A DNA stretch of 32,197 nucleotides from Bryobacterales bacterium (GTDB taxonomy: Bacteria; Acidobacteriota; Terriglobia; Bryobacterales; Bryobacteraceae), in NCBI GenBank assembly GCA_003170915.1, contig PMYB01000093.1, positions 1 to 32,197 of the forward strand, written 5' to 3'. This document shows positions 1 to 7,426 of the stretch, one piece after another. The notes under the pieces were generated by a model. It was not told where the DNA came from and searched no databases. It worked only from the letters and a program-made list of their open reading frames with translations. A program made the translations under genes and the position numbers. Each line of letters opens with the position of its first letter. Position 1 is the stretch's first letter.

Positions 1-711
1 GACTGGTACCTGCGGCCGGGCGGCGGCTATTTCGGGACCAAGAAAGCCAACGAGCCGCTGCACGTGCAGTATTCTTACGACGATGGTTCGATTGTCGTTG
101 TGAATTCGCTCTATCAGGCGTTTTCGGGTTACAGCGTCACGGCCAAAGTCCTCAACCTCGATTTGACGGAGAAGTTTTCACAGACGGCCAGCGTCAACAT
201 CGCCGAGGACAGCGCCACGCGCGTCTTGGTGGTGCCGCCGATCGCGGGCCTGTCGACGACCTACTTTGTCAGGCTGGCGCTCAACGATCCGGACGGTAAC
301 CTGGTCAGTTCCAACTTCTACTGGCTTTCCACGCAACCGGACGTGTACGACTGGGCGTCGTCGGATTCCTGGCACACGCCGATGACGGCGTCCGGAGATC
401 TGACGGATCTCCAGAATCTTCCGCCGGCACAGGTCACGGCGACCTGGGATTCGGAAGACGCGGACACGGACCAGGTAGACCACGTGACCGTCGGGAATCC
501 ATCGTCGCAGCTCGCCTTCTTTGTTCACCTCACCGTTCTGAAGGGGCAAAACGGCGGCGATATCGCGCCGGTTTATTGGGAAGACAACTACTTCGAATTG
601 ATGCCCGGTGAAAAGCGCGACGTCACCGCGACATATCCGCGCAAGCTGCTCGGTGGAGCGCAGTCCTATATTCAGGTTGACGGCTGGAACCTGGCGCCGG
701 CTGCGAAGTAA
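1..711 (+). CDS. GH2-family glycosidase, C-terminal part (exo-beta-glucosaminidase / endo-mannosidase type)
   Basis: The reading frame is open from base 1 to TAA at 709-711, so only the last 236 residues are present and the catalytic domain lies upstream of the window. The opening segment DWYLRPGGGYFGTKKA followed by EPLHVQYSYDDGSIVVVN is characteristic of the region after the GH2 TIM barrel in exo-1,4-beta-D-glucosaminidases and plant-type endo-beta-mannosidases. The rest has the C-terminal Ig-like beta-sandwich pattern of these enzymes (SNFYWLSTQPDVYDW, then a second sandwich ending in a GEKRDVTATYP strand). The likely role is hydrolysis of glucosamine- or mannose-containing glycans outside the cytoplasm; the signal peptide would be upstream and cannot be seen. 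A 71-base gap separates it from the kinase gene, which has its own -10 box, so the two are probably separate units. Family assignment is firm; substrate is not. Confidence 0.75.
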   Translation, partial: DWYLRPGGGYFGTKKANEPLHVQYSYDDGSIVVVNSLYQAFSGYSVTAKVLNLDLTEKFSQTASVNIAEDSATRVLVVPPIAGLSTTYFVRLALNDPDGNLVSSNFYWLSTQPDVYDWASSDSWHTPMTASGDLTDLQNLPPAQVTATWDSEDADTDQVDHVTVGNPSSQLAFFVHLTVLKGQNGGDIAPVYWEDNYFELMPGEKRDVTATYPRKLLGGAQSYIQVDGWNLAPAAK

Positions 712-752
712 GGCCCGCTTCACAGCGCCAACCTGGTGTGCGTGCCAGGCGC

Positions 753-758
753 TACAAT
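753..758 (+). promoter_or_regulatory. -10 box TACAAT upstream of the haem-sensor kinase
   Basis: TACAAT preceded by GC, in the same GCTACAAT context seen before two other genes in this window. It lies 24 bases upstream of the chosen ATG at 783, giving a short leader of roughly 15-20 bases. No good -35 hexamer is visible at 16-18 bases spacing. Placement between the GH2 stop and the kinase start supports a promoter. Confidence 0.45.
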
Positions 759-782
759 CAGTTCAGACTGAAACTTCCTGCT

Positions 783-2414
783 ATGCCGAGGCGTCTCGCA
801 CGGAAGCTGATGCTTTCGATCACGGTGATCGTGGTCATTGTGGCGGCGGTTTCCGTATGGGTCAACGTCAGCACCGAGGAGCAGCAGCTCCTGAGGACGA
901 TGACTTTGGGAGCGGACCAGCTTTCCAAGGCCATCACCAGCGCCACCTGGCACGCCATGCTCGACGACCATCGCGCGGCGGCGTACGAGATGATGCAGAC
1001 CATTGCGCTCAAGCAGGGAATCGACCGCATCCGCATGTTTAACCGCGTGGGCCAGGTGATGTTCTCGACCAACGCGGAGGACCTGCAAAGCTCCGTCGAC
1101 CTGAAATCGCATACCTGCGCGATGTGCCACGCACCCGGCGCCCCGCGGTACCAGCTTGACCTGATTTCACGCGTGCGCGTCTTTAAAGGAAGCGACGGGC
1201 AGCGCAGGCTGGAGATGGTCACCCCCATCTACAACGAGGCCTCGTGCAGCCAGGCGGAGTGCCACGCCCACCCGGCCGGAGTGAAGGTGCTCGGAGTGCT
1301 GGACGTGGCGTTGAACCTGGAGAACGTCGACCAGGAAGTGGCCAGCTTCAGGATTCGCGTGCTGCTGAGGGCGGCGGTCGAAATCGTGCTCATGAGCCTG
1401 TTCATCATTTACTTCACGCGCCGGTTCCTCGGCCGCCCCATCCAGCAGCTCATCGAAGGCACCAAAGCGGTGAGCCAGATGGAGCTGGACAAGCCGCTCA
1501 ATATCGCCGGCAGCAGCGAGGAACTGGACGAACTGGCGCACTCGTTCGACGTGATGCGCGACCGGCTGCGCGCGGCGCGGGCGGAGATCAACCAATTCAC
1601 GCAGAGCCTGGAGAGCAAGGTCGACGATCGCACCCGGCAACTCAAGACGGCGCAGAAGAAGCTGCTGCAAAGCGACCGCATGGCCTCGCTCGGCCAGCTC
1701 TCGGCGAGCGTGGCGCACGAGATCAATAACCCCATCTCGGGCGTGCTGAATCTCTCCATGCTCATGCAGCGGATGCTGAAGGACGACGGCGTGCCCGCCA
1801 ACCGGATCGAGGAATTCCGCAAGTATCTCTCGCAGGTGACCAGCGAGACCACGCGGGTGGGGCGCATCGTCTCCGACCTGCTGGCTTTTTCGCGGCGCTC
1901 GAAGCCGCAGCGCGCGCCCGCCGACCTGAACCGGATCGTGAAGATGACGCTTTCGCTGGTGGCGCACAAGATGAAGCTGAGCAACGTGGCGGTAGAGACG
2001 AGCCTGCGCGAGGACCTGCCGGCGGCGCCGTGCGACCAGTCGCAGATCCAGCAGGTGGTGCTGAACCTGGTGCTGAACGCCGCGGAAGCCACGCAATCCA
2101 AGACCGACAGGCGGGTGAGCGTCTCGACGGCGGCGGGCGACGGCGTGGTATTGCTCACGGTGTCGGACAACGGCGAGGGTATTCCGCCGGAGAACCTGGC
2201 CAAGATTTTCGACCCGTTTTTCACGACAAAATCGGACGGAAAGGGCGTGGGGCTGGGGCTGGCGGTGTCGTTTGGGATTATCGAAGCCCACGGAGGCGAC
2301 ATCGAAGTAAAGAGCACGGTGGGCGAGGGAACCAGCTTCACGGTGTCGCTGCCGCTGGAACAGCCTGCGCCACCGGGCGAGCCGCCGATTGTGGAGGTGG
2401 CCCGCAAGGAATGA
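783..2414 (+). CDS. Sensor histidine kinase with two c-type haem motifs in its extracytoplasmic domain
   Basis: 543 residues from ATG 783. A GTG at 738 in the same frame is rejected because the TACAAT box would then lie inside the gene. Domains: membrane segment 9-29; extracytoplasmic region about 30-190 with a canonical haem c motif CAMCH (112-116) and a second, longer CSQAECH motif (C-x4-C-H, 155-161); membrane segment about 192-212; HAMP 213-265; coiled coil 266-296; HisKA with SVAHEINNP (phospho-acceptor His312); HATPase with DNGEGIPPE and GVGLGLAVS. It should bind one or two haems covalently outside the membrane, sense redox state or a ligand, and phosphorylate the sigma-54 regulator encoded two genes downstream. 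Its TGA overlaps the next ATG (ATGA), so translation is probably coupled. Kinase function is certain; the haem role is inferred from the motifs. Confidence 0.9.
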   Translation: MPRRLARKLMLSITVIVVIVAAVSVWVNVSTEEQQLLRTMTLGADQLSKAITSATWHAMLDDHRAAAYEMMQTIALKQGIDRIRMFNRVGQVMFSTNAEDLQSSVDLKSHTCAMCHAPGAPRYQLDLISRVRVFKGSDGQRRLEMVTPIYNEASCSQAECHAHPAGVKVLGVLDVALNLENVDQEVASFRIRVLLRAAVEIVLMSLFIIYFTRRFLGRPIQQLIEGTKAVSQMELDKPLNIAGSSEELDELAHSFDVMRDRLRAARAEINQFTQSLESKVDDRTRQLKTAQKKLLQSDRMASLGQLSASVAHEINNPISGVLNLSMLMQRMLKDDGVPANRIEEFRKYLSQVTSETTRVGRIVSDLLAFSRRSKPQRAPADLNRIVKMTLSLVAHKMKLSNVAVETSLREDLPAAPCDQSQIQQVVLNLVLNAAEATQSKTDRRVSVSTAAGDGVVLLTVSDNGEGIPPENLAKIFDPFFTTKSDGKGVGLGLAVSFGIIEAHGGDIEVKSTVGEGTSFTVSLPLEQPAPPGEPPIVEVARKE

Positions 2415-2947
2415 AGCACCTGTACGTGGGCGCGACGCCAGAGGCCGATCCGGAAGCGCTCACGGCGGTTCGCGCGCGAGTAGGCAGCGAGTTTGGGGTG
2501 CCGGTGCGGGAGGTGGAGCTTCCCGGCGTGGAATTCGCTTACGACGCGGGCCGCAACCAGTATGGATCGATCCCCGTGCTCGAAATGCTCAGCCGGTGCT
2601 GCCCGGCCGATGCGCTGAAACTGCTGGCGGTAACCGAGCGGGACCTGTTCATCCCGGTGCTGACGTTTGTATTCGGGCACGCGCAACTGGGGGGCCGGGT
2701 GGCGGTGATCTCGCTGGCGCGGTTGCGGCAGGAATTTTACGGGCTGCCGCCGGATCGCGATGTTTTTCTCGAGCGCGCTTCGAAGGAGGCGCTCCACGAG
2801 ACCGGCCACACGTTCGGGCTGGTGCACTGCCCGGTGGAGCGGTGCGCGATGTCGCTGGCAACCGGTATCCGGCACATCGATTTGAAGAACGCCGCATTCT
2901 GTCCGTCATGCGCGGCGCGATTGAAAAGAAGTTCAAGGGAGTCATAA
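2411..2947 (+). CDS. amzA: Archaemetzincin-type zinc metalloprotease (peptidase family M54)
   Basis: 178 residues, starting at the ATG that overlaps the kinase stop. The C-terminal half carries the archaemetzincin signature: HETGHTFG (His129, Glu130, His133, Gly136), then Cys140, Cys145, Met147 (metzincin Met-turn) and a CPSC pair at 164-167 after 16 residues. The His motif and Cys cluster correspond to one catalytic and one structural zinc in the family. There is no signal peptide, so it is probably cytoplasmic. Physiological substrates of archaemetzincins are poorly known. It lies between a histidine kinase and its apparent response regulator, with a 4-base overlap upstream and a 2-base gap downstream, so it is almost certainly co-transcribed with them. 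A role in turnover or tuning of this signalling pair is possible but not shown. Confidence 0.85.
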   Translation: MKHLYVGATPEADPEALTAVRARVGSEFGVPVREVELPGVEFAYDAGRNQYGSIPVLEMLSRCCPADALKLLAVTERDLFIPVLTFVFGHAQLGGRVAVISLARLRQEFYGLPPDRDVFLERASKEALHETGHTFGLVHCPVERCAMSLATGIRHIDLKNAAFCPSCAARLKRSSRES

Positions 2948-2949
2948 CC

Positions 2950-4308
2950 ATGAAGACCCACTGGCAGATTCTGGTGGTGGACGACGAAGAAGTGATGTGC
3001 GAATCGCTGGCGGCGTGGCTGCGCGAGGATGGATACGCGGTGGATACCGCCGCCTCGGGGCGCGAGGCCGTCGAGAAGGCGCGCCAGAAGGATTACGCCA
3101 TCTATTTCGTGGACCTGAAGATGCCGGGCGGCATGGACGGCATCGAGACCATGATGCAGATCCGGCGCGTGCACCCGGAAGCCTCGATCATCATCATTAC
3201 GGCCTACGCCACCGTCGATACGGCCATTACGGCAATGAAGGAGGGGGCGCAGGAGTACATCGTCAAGCCGTGCAACCCCGAAGAGATTTCGCTGCTGGTG
3301 AACCGCATCATCAAGGTCAAGAACCTGCAGCGCGAGAACACCATTCTGCGCAAGAAGCTGTCGCGGCAATACCACTTTCAGGACGTGATCAGCAAAAACG
3401 CGCGCATGCGGGAGATCCTGGATCTGGCCACCGAAGTGGCCAGCCTGCGGAGCACCGTGCTCATCCAGGGCGAAAGCGGCACGGGCAAGGAACTGGTGGC
3501 GCGCGCCATTCACAATTCGGGCGATCGCGCATCCAAGCCGTTCGTAGCGGTCTCCTGCGCGGCGCTGGCGGAGACGCTGCTGGAATCGGAGCTGTTCGGG
3601 CACGAGAAGGGCGCCTTCACCGGCGCCGCCCAGCAGAAGGCCGGCAAATTCGAAATGGCCGATGGCGGCACTATCTTCCTGGATGAGATCGGCGACATCT
3701 CGCCCAAGCTCCAGGTGGACCTGCTGCGCGTGTTGCAGGACCGCAGCTTTTACCGCGTGGGCGGATCGGAGGAGGTGCGCGTGGACGTAAGGGTGGTAGC
3801 GGCCACGCACGTGAACCTGCTGCAGGCCGTGGCCGAAGGCAAGTTTCGCGACGACTTGTTTTACCGCCTGAACGTGATTGAAATCCGCATCCCGCCGCTG
3901 CGCGAGCGCCGGGAAGACATTCCGTTGCTGGCGCAGCACTTTATCGAGCGGCTCTCGCACGAGCTGGGCAAGGACATCGGCGAGATCTCCGAAGGTGGGA
4001 TCAAGATTCTGATGGATTACAACTGGCCGGGCAACGTGCGCGAGTTGGAGAACGCGGTGGAGCGGGCCATGGTGACCTGCCGCGGCCACGAGCTGACCGA
4101 GGACGACTTCTCGTTCCTCACTCAGAACCAGACTGCCAGCAAAGCCTGGGTGGCACCGGCCGGCATGACGCTGCAAGAGATGGAGAAACTGCTGATCGCC
4201 TCGATGATCGAGCGGGCGGGCGGCAACATCAAAGAGGCCGCGGCGCTGCTGGGCATCGACCGGTCGACGCTATACGAGAAGATCAAGAGGTACGAGATAG
4301 CGAGGTAA
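2950..4308 (+). CDS. Sigma-54-dependent response regulator (NtrC/AtoC/ZraR type)
   Basis: 452 residues. N-terminal receiver with acidic pair D11-D12, phospho-acceptor Asp55 (VDLKMPGG) and Lys106 (VKPCNP). The AAA+ domain has Walker A GESGTGKE (174-181), the sigma-54-contacting GAFTGA loop (221-226) and Walker B GGTIFLDE (from 239), followed by VREL and R-finger regions. A Fis-type helix-turn-helix ends the protein (GNIKEAAALLGIDRSTLYEK). It should bind upstream activating sequences and open sigma-54 promoters when phosphorylated, most likely by the haem-motif kinase of the same operon. All catalytic and sigma-54 contact motifs are intact. Its targets are unknown; I did not find a convincing -24/-12 promoter in the window by eye. 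A hairpin follows the stop codon. Confidence 0.95.
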   Translation: MKTHWQILVVDDEEVMCESLAAWLREDGYAVDTAASGREAVEKARQKDYAIYFVDLKMPGGMDGIETMMQIRRVHPEASIIIITAYATVDTAITAMKEGAQEYIVKPCNPEEISLLVNRIIKVKNLQRENTILRKKLSRQYHFQDVISKNARMREILDLATEVASLRSTVLIQGESGTGKELVARAIHNSGDRASKPFVAVSCAALAETLLESELFGHEKGAFTGAAQQKAGKFEMADGGTIFLDEIGDISPKLQVDLLRVLQDRSFYRVGGSEEVRVDVRVVAATHVNLLQAVAEGKFRDDLFYRLNVIEIRIPPLRERREDIPLLAQHFIERLSHELGKDIGEISEGGIKILMDYNWPGNVRELENAVERAMVTCRGHELTEDDFSFLTQNQTASKAWVAPAGMTLQEMEKLLIASMIERAGGNIKEAAALLGIDRSTLYEKIKRYEIAR

Positions 4309-4310
4309 CG

Positions 4311-4332
4311 CCGGCGGTTATGCCGCCGGTTT
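4311..4332 (+). terminator. Hairpin after the kinase-protease-regulator operon
   Basis: A perfect 7-bp GC stem (CCGGCGG / CCGCCGG) with a 5-base loop begins 2 bases after the regulator stop and is followed by only three T. The position suits an intrinsic terminator; the short T run makes it weak. Confidence 0.5.
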
Positions 4333-4482
4333 AAGCAAACATTCTACAGTGTTTATGTTGGCTGGTGAAGCCCAGCTTGCTGTCTCATTCAATTCAAGTG
4401 CAGGAGGGCCGCAGGTCGGGGCCACGCACCTGCCTGGCAGCGCCGGGCCGCGAGCCTGCTGCAACTTGTGGCGCGAGTGGAA

Positions 4483-4514
4483 CCCGGAGGATCCCGGCAG
4501 CTACATTCTTATCT
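4483..4514. repeat. Dispersed intergenic repeat, copy A
   Basis: This stretch (CCGGAGG, then TCCCGGCAG and CTACATTCTTATCT) matches 11842-11874 across about 32 bases with one indel and few substitutions; the core CTACATTCTT is identical. The flanks can form a short imperfect hairpin (GCAG before and CTGC after the core). Read on the minus strand both copies give the peptide DKNVAAG. The rest of the 4333-4521 gap holds no gene that I can support. Confidence 0.45.
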
Positions 4515-4521
4515 GCAGCGG

Positions 4522-4527
4522 TACAAT
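4522..4527 (+). promoter_or_regulatory. -10 box TACAAT, 9 bases from the UPF0175 start
   Basis: TACAAT ends 9 bases before the ATG at 4537. A start point 6-8 bases downstream of the box would leave 0-3 bases of leader, so the antitoxin-like gene may be transcribed leaderless. No Shine-Dalgarno sequence is present in the gap (GAAGATGCC). No clear -35 box. Confidence 0.45.
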
Positions 4528-4536
4528 GAAGATGCC

Positions 4537-4806
4537 ATGAAACTGGAGATTGAGGTCAACGTTGCCGACGATGCCGCCGACAAGGCCGGACTCCAGGAAC
4601 ATCTGCGCAAAGAAGCCATTCTCGCCCTTTTTTCGGATCGCAGAATCCCGGCGGGCAAGGCTGCCCACGAGCTCGGCCTCGAACGCATCGCGTTTATGGA
4701 ACTGCTGAAGCAGCGCGGCATTCCTTACGTCGTCTACACAGCGGATGACTGGGACGCTGACGCCATGGCCGTTGACGATTTCGAGAGACGGCGCAAGGCC
4801 GGATAG
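4537..4806 (+). CDS. UPF0175 family protein, probable antitoxin
   Basis: 89 residues. The segment LRKEAILALFSDRRIPAGKA, then AAHELGLERIAFMELLKQRG and IPYVVYTADDW, is typical of UPF0175 proteins: small helix-turn-helix-like proteins usually paired with a DUF3368 PIN-like partner. The partner gene starts 3 bases after the TAG. By analogy this would be the DNA-binding antitoxin that neutralises the downstream nuclease and represses the pair. The ATG at 4537 is the only start that fits the family length; an out-of-frame ATG occurs at 4526. Function as an antitoxin is inferred from the family and pairing. Confidence 0.8.
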   Translation: MKLEIEVNVADDAADKAGLQEHLRKEAILALFSDRRIPAGKAAHELGLERIAFMELLKQRGIPYVVYTADDWDADAMAVDDFERRRKAG

Positions 4807-4809
4807 CCC

Positions 4810-5298
4810 TTGGTCGTTTCCAACACCAGCCCCCTCGTATACCTGGCTGCCCTCGGCGATTTTGAGTTGCTCCGCGAACTCTTCGCCCAGATAGCCATCC
4901 CGCGAGCCGTCTATCGGGAGATCGCCGTGGGCGGAGGCAAGCTGCCGGTGGCTCGCGCCGTGGAGGCAGCGATGACGTCTTGGCTTTCCGTGATGGATGT
5001 CACGGACATATCGGAGGCCAATCGGCTCCGGCAAACCGACCTGCATTCAGGAGAGAGCGAGGCCATCGTGCTGGCAACGCAAATGAGCTCGCCTGCTCTG
5101 CTGATGGACGACAGCGATGGCACTCGAGCGGCCGCTGCCCGTGGTACGAATGTCATCCGAACGCCCGGAGTTTACCGAATGGCCAAGGACAGACATCTGA
5201 TTCCGGCTGTCGGTCCGAAACTCGATGGTCTTAGAAAGGCGGGGTTCTGGCTGCGCGACGAACACTACCGGACGATTCTCAGGAGTCTGGGAGAGTAG
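4810..5298 (+). CDS. DUF3368 PIN-like protein, probable toxin partner
   Basis: 162 residues from a TTG start placed 3 bases after the antitoxin-like gene; no ATG or GTG precedes the conserved N-terminus. The opening VVSNTSPLVYLAALGDFELL is the DUF3368/PIN start; many PIN proteins have Asp where this one has Asn4, and SNT variants are also common. Further conserved parts are LHSGESEAIVLA, which carries the central PIN acidic residues, and LLMDDSDGTRAAAARG, which carries the third acidic cluster. The expected activity is Mg-dependent RNA cleavage held in check by the UPF0175 protein. The gene converges on the GcvH-like gene with a 17-base gap. Toxicity is inferred, not shown. Confidence 0.8.
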   Translation: MVVSNTSPLVYLAALGDFELLRELFAQIAIPRAVYREIAVGGGKLPVARAVEAAMTSWLSVMDVTDISEANRLRQTDLHSGESEAIVLATQMSSPALLMDDSDGTRAAAARGTNVIRTPGVYRMAKDRHLIPAVGPKLDGLRKAGFWLRDEHYRTILRSLGE

Positions 5299-5315
5299 CG
5301 CATCCAGTGGCGCCC

Positions 5316-6146
5316 CTACGGCTCCAGGAACATCTCGCCGCAAACGGCGTCCCAATCCGCTTCGGGGTAGCTCTGGGCGATGTCCGCCACGGGCACGCCG
5401 CCATCGGCTAGCGTGGGGGCGGCGCCCTCGGCGGAGAGCGCCAGTTGCAGCCGTTCCATCTCGCGCATCAGCCAAGGCTTGATTTCGGTGCCGCACAGCA
5501 GGTGGCGCATGTCCATTTGGCCGTTGATGGGCTTGACCTTCAGGTACCAGCCGCGGCCGGGGGCGCCGGTTTCGACTACTTCGCCGTCTACCGGCGAGAG
5601 CACGCGCACGTCGGCTTCGCGCTTGTGAATGTGGAACGCCGTTCCATTGGCGTGAACGATGGCGCCTGGCTGCGGAAGATCCACGGCGTCCGGGGCGCCC
5701 ACCAGGCGGCTGCCGAGTTCATCGAGGCCCACGGTCACGGTGCCATCGGCCTCCGGCCGCGCCCAGGCGTGACCACGGTGGTAGAGACAATCCACCGGAA
5801 AGGACATGCCGAAGATCTCTTCTTCCGTTTCGTCGGACTGTTGGGGCGGGTGCGCCGCGATCAGTTTGGCGTGTGTCTCGCAGAGGCGGCAATCGAATGC
5901 GTGGGGGCATTCCCGGCTCTTGAACTCGCCGGTGAACACGTGGCGGCAGACGCGGTCGCGCGCGGGCAGATCGTGGAAATCGGAGTGCCAGCGGATCTCC
6001 TCGGTTTCGTGCGCGGCCAGGGCGCGGCGGGAGCGGAAGACGGCGAAAATCACCGTAGTCGCCACCACCGCCAGAACCGTGTAAAACGCGCCCAGGAAGA
6101 TGTAGCTCGCGGCGCCCCAATGAAAACCGTAGTTCCAGGGAAACAT
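5316..6146 (-). CDS. Membrane-anchored GcvH-like protein with a four-Cys module; last gene of the Qrc-like operon
   Basis: 276 residues from the ATG at 6146. An upstream TTG at 6152 is rejected because GGAGGT lies 7 bases before the ATG but only one base before the TTG. One membrane segment (about 13-36) is followed by a Cys module C67-x12-C80-x5-C86-x2-C89, then a domain with the glycine-cleavage H fold pattern: CLYHRGHAWARPEADGTVTV, LDELGSRLVG, LSPVDGEVVETG. Canonical GcvH has the lipoylated Lys eight residues before the Pro of SPVSGE; here that position is Glu177, with Lys175 nearby, so lipoylation is doubtful. The gene begins 2 bases after the NrfD-type gene stop and so is translationally linked to the complex. 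It is not a genuine glycine-cleavage protein, since no gcvT/gcvP is near. It may be an accessory or electron-transfer subunit with a metal or Fe-S site; that is inference. Confidence 0.75.
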   Translation of the reverse strand: MFPWNYGFHWGAASYIFLGAFYTVLAVVATTVIFAVFRSRRALAAHETEEIRWHSDFHDLPARDRVCRHVFTGEFKSRECPHAFDCRLCETHAKLIAAHPPQQSDETEEEIFGMSFPVDCLYHRGHAWARPEADGTVTVGLDELGSRLVGAPDAVDLPQPGAIVHANGTAFHIHKREADVRVLSPVDGEVVETGAPGRGWYLKVKPINGQMDMRHLLCGTEIKPWLMREMERLQLALSAEGAAPTLADGGVPVADIAQSYPEADWDAVCGEMFLEP

Positions 6147-6148
6147 GA

Positions 6149-7426
6149 TCAATACCTCCCGGCCATGACGGGCAGCTCTTCTTCTTCCTGCTGCACCTCG
6201 GCCTTAAGTTCGCGCTCCTCGGGGAAAAGCTGGAGGTAGCGGAACGAGAATGAATAAACCAGCACGCCATAGGCCACAACCGCCAGGAACGTCCCGGTCT
6301 CCTGCCAGCTCGGCCAGTAGGAGAGGAACTTGTCGAAGGCGAGTGTGGGAAGCGCCAGCGTCTGCACGGTAAGAACGAATCGGTTGAGCGCCACGCCGAG
6401 GCAGGCCATAGCGGCGGCGGAGACCAGCCAACCGGTGCGGCGGCGTAACCGCGGCGTCAGCATGATCAGCGCGGGGATCATCCCGAAGAGCACGATTTCC
6501 GCGAACAGGATCCAGGTGCCGAACGGTTTCCACGCGTAATACTGCGCTGCCGGGAAGCCGGCGTCAGGCGATGTTCGATTGATCCAGATGAGCGTGTCCA
6601 CGGTCTTGGCAAGGACGTAAACCGAGAGTAGCAGCCCCGAGATGCGGCCCAGCAACTGCAACACTTCGGGCCTGGCGAGGCGTTTCCTCGAGATCTTCTC
6701 CACCAGCCAAGTGGTGAGCAGGATGAAGCTCGGCCCCACGGCGGCGGCGGAGACGATGAACAGGAAGAACGTGGACGGCCAGACCAGGAAGCCTTCGCGG
6801 AAAGCAAATGGCCGGCCGCGCAGCACGCCGTACAGGCCGCCCAACGAACCCTGGTGGAAGAACGAAAGGAAGGTGCCCACGCCCGCCAGCACGTAGACCA
6901 GCTTGTGCAACTCGTACTCGAACACCAGGAAGGAGGGCACCTGGCGCAGTTTGCGGTTCTTCAACAGAATAGGAAGGTATTCGATGGCGAGCACCGTCAG
7001 GTAGCAACTGATGCAAAAGGTGACCTCGGTCAGCATCGAGTGGACGTTGGGGTACCAGAAGGTGAACCAGGCGCGCAACGGCTGGCCCACGTCCACCATC
7101 AAGACCGCTATCGCCCCGCTGTAGCAGACCAGGCCGATGACCACCGCGCTATTGATGACGGCGCTCAACTCTTTGAGCTTGAGGATGTAGAGCAGGAAGC
7201 CGGTGAAGAAGGCGCCCGCGCCCAGCGCGATCACGGTCAGGTCGAGGAAGATCCAGAGACCGAAGGCGAAGCGGTTATCCATGTTGGTCTGGTTCAGACC
7301 CTTGACGAGGCACAGGCCCGCGGAGTAGGCGCCGAATGCGAGCAGCGCCAGCCACGGCATAATCCACAGCAGGAACCGAGGCGTCGAGCACCGCTTCACG
7401 CCGCGCGCAATGAATTCCTTATCCAC
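6149..7426 (-). CDS. qrcD: NrfD/PsrC-type integral membrane quinone-interacting subunit (QrcD-like)
   Basis: 425 residues, GTG start overlapping the end of the Fe-S subunit gene by 8 bases; no ATG is available near it. Many hydrophobic segments are spread along the chain (for example FLLWIMPWLALLAFGAYSA, FGLWIFLDLTVIALGAGAFF and AVVIGLVCYSGAIAVLMVDV), about ten in all, as in NrfD/DmsC/PsrC/QrcD proteins. VDVGQPLRAWFTFWYPN and HSMLTEVTF are typical family segments. The protein should anchor the periplasmic subunits and exchange electrons with menaquinone. Its operon partners (pentahaem cytochrome, Mo-family protein, Fe-S protein) are those of the Qrc complex. A charged tail (EEERELKAEVQQEEEE) ends the chain. 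Confidence 0.85.
   Translation of the reverse strand: MDKEFIARGVKRCSTPRFLLWIMPWLALLAFGAYSAGLCLVKGLNQTNMDNRFAFGLWIFLDLTVIALGAGAFFTGFLLYILKLKELSAVINSAVVIGLVCYSGAIAVLMVDVGQPLRAWFTFWYPNVHSMLTEVTFCISCYLTVLAIEYLPILLKNRKLRQVPSFLVFEYELHKLVYVLAGVGTFLSFFHQGSLGGLYGVLRGRPFAFREGFLVWPSTFFLFIVSAAAVGPSFILLTTWLVEKISRKRLARPEVLQLLGRISGLLLSVYVLAKTVDTLIWINRTSPDAGFPAAQYYAWKPFGTWILFAEIVLFGMIPALIMLTPRLRRRTGWLVSAAAMACLGVALNRFVLTVQTLALPTLAFDKFLSYWPSWQETGTFLAVVAYGVLVYSFSFRYLQLFPEERELKAEVQQEEEELPVMAGRY

Noticed and set aside
4349-4540. 63-codon ORF before the UPF0175 gene
   Set aside because: No SD, no family, and it runs through the repeat and the promoter; more likely non-coding.
5316-6152. Genuine glycine-cleavage H protein (gcvH)
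   Set aside because: A membrane anchor and Cys module are present, the lipoyl Lys position is Glu, and no gcvT/gcvP genes are near.
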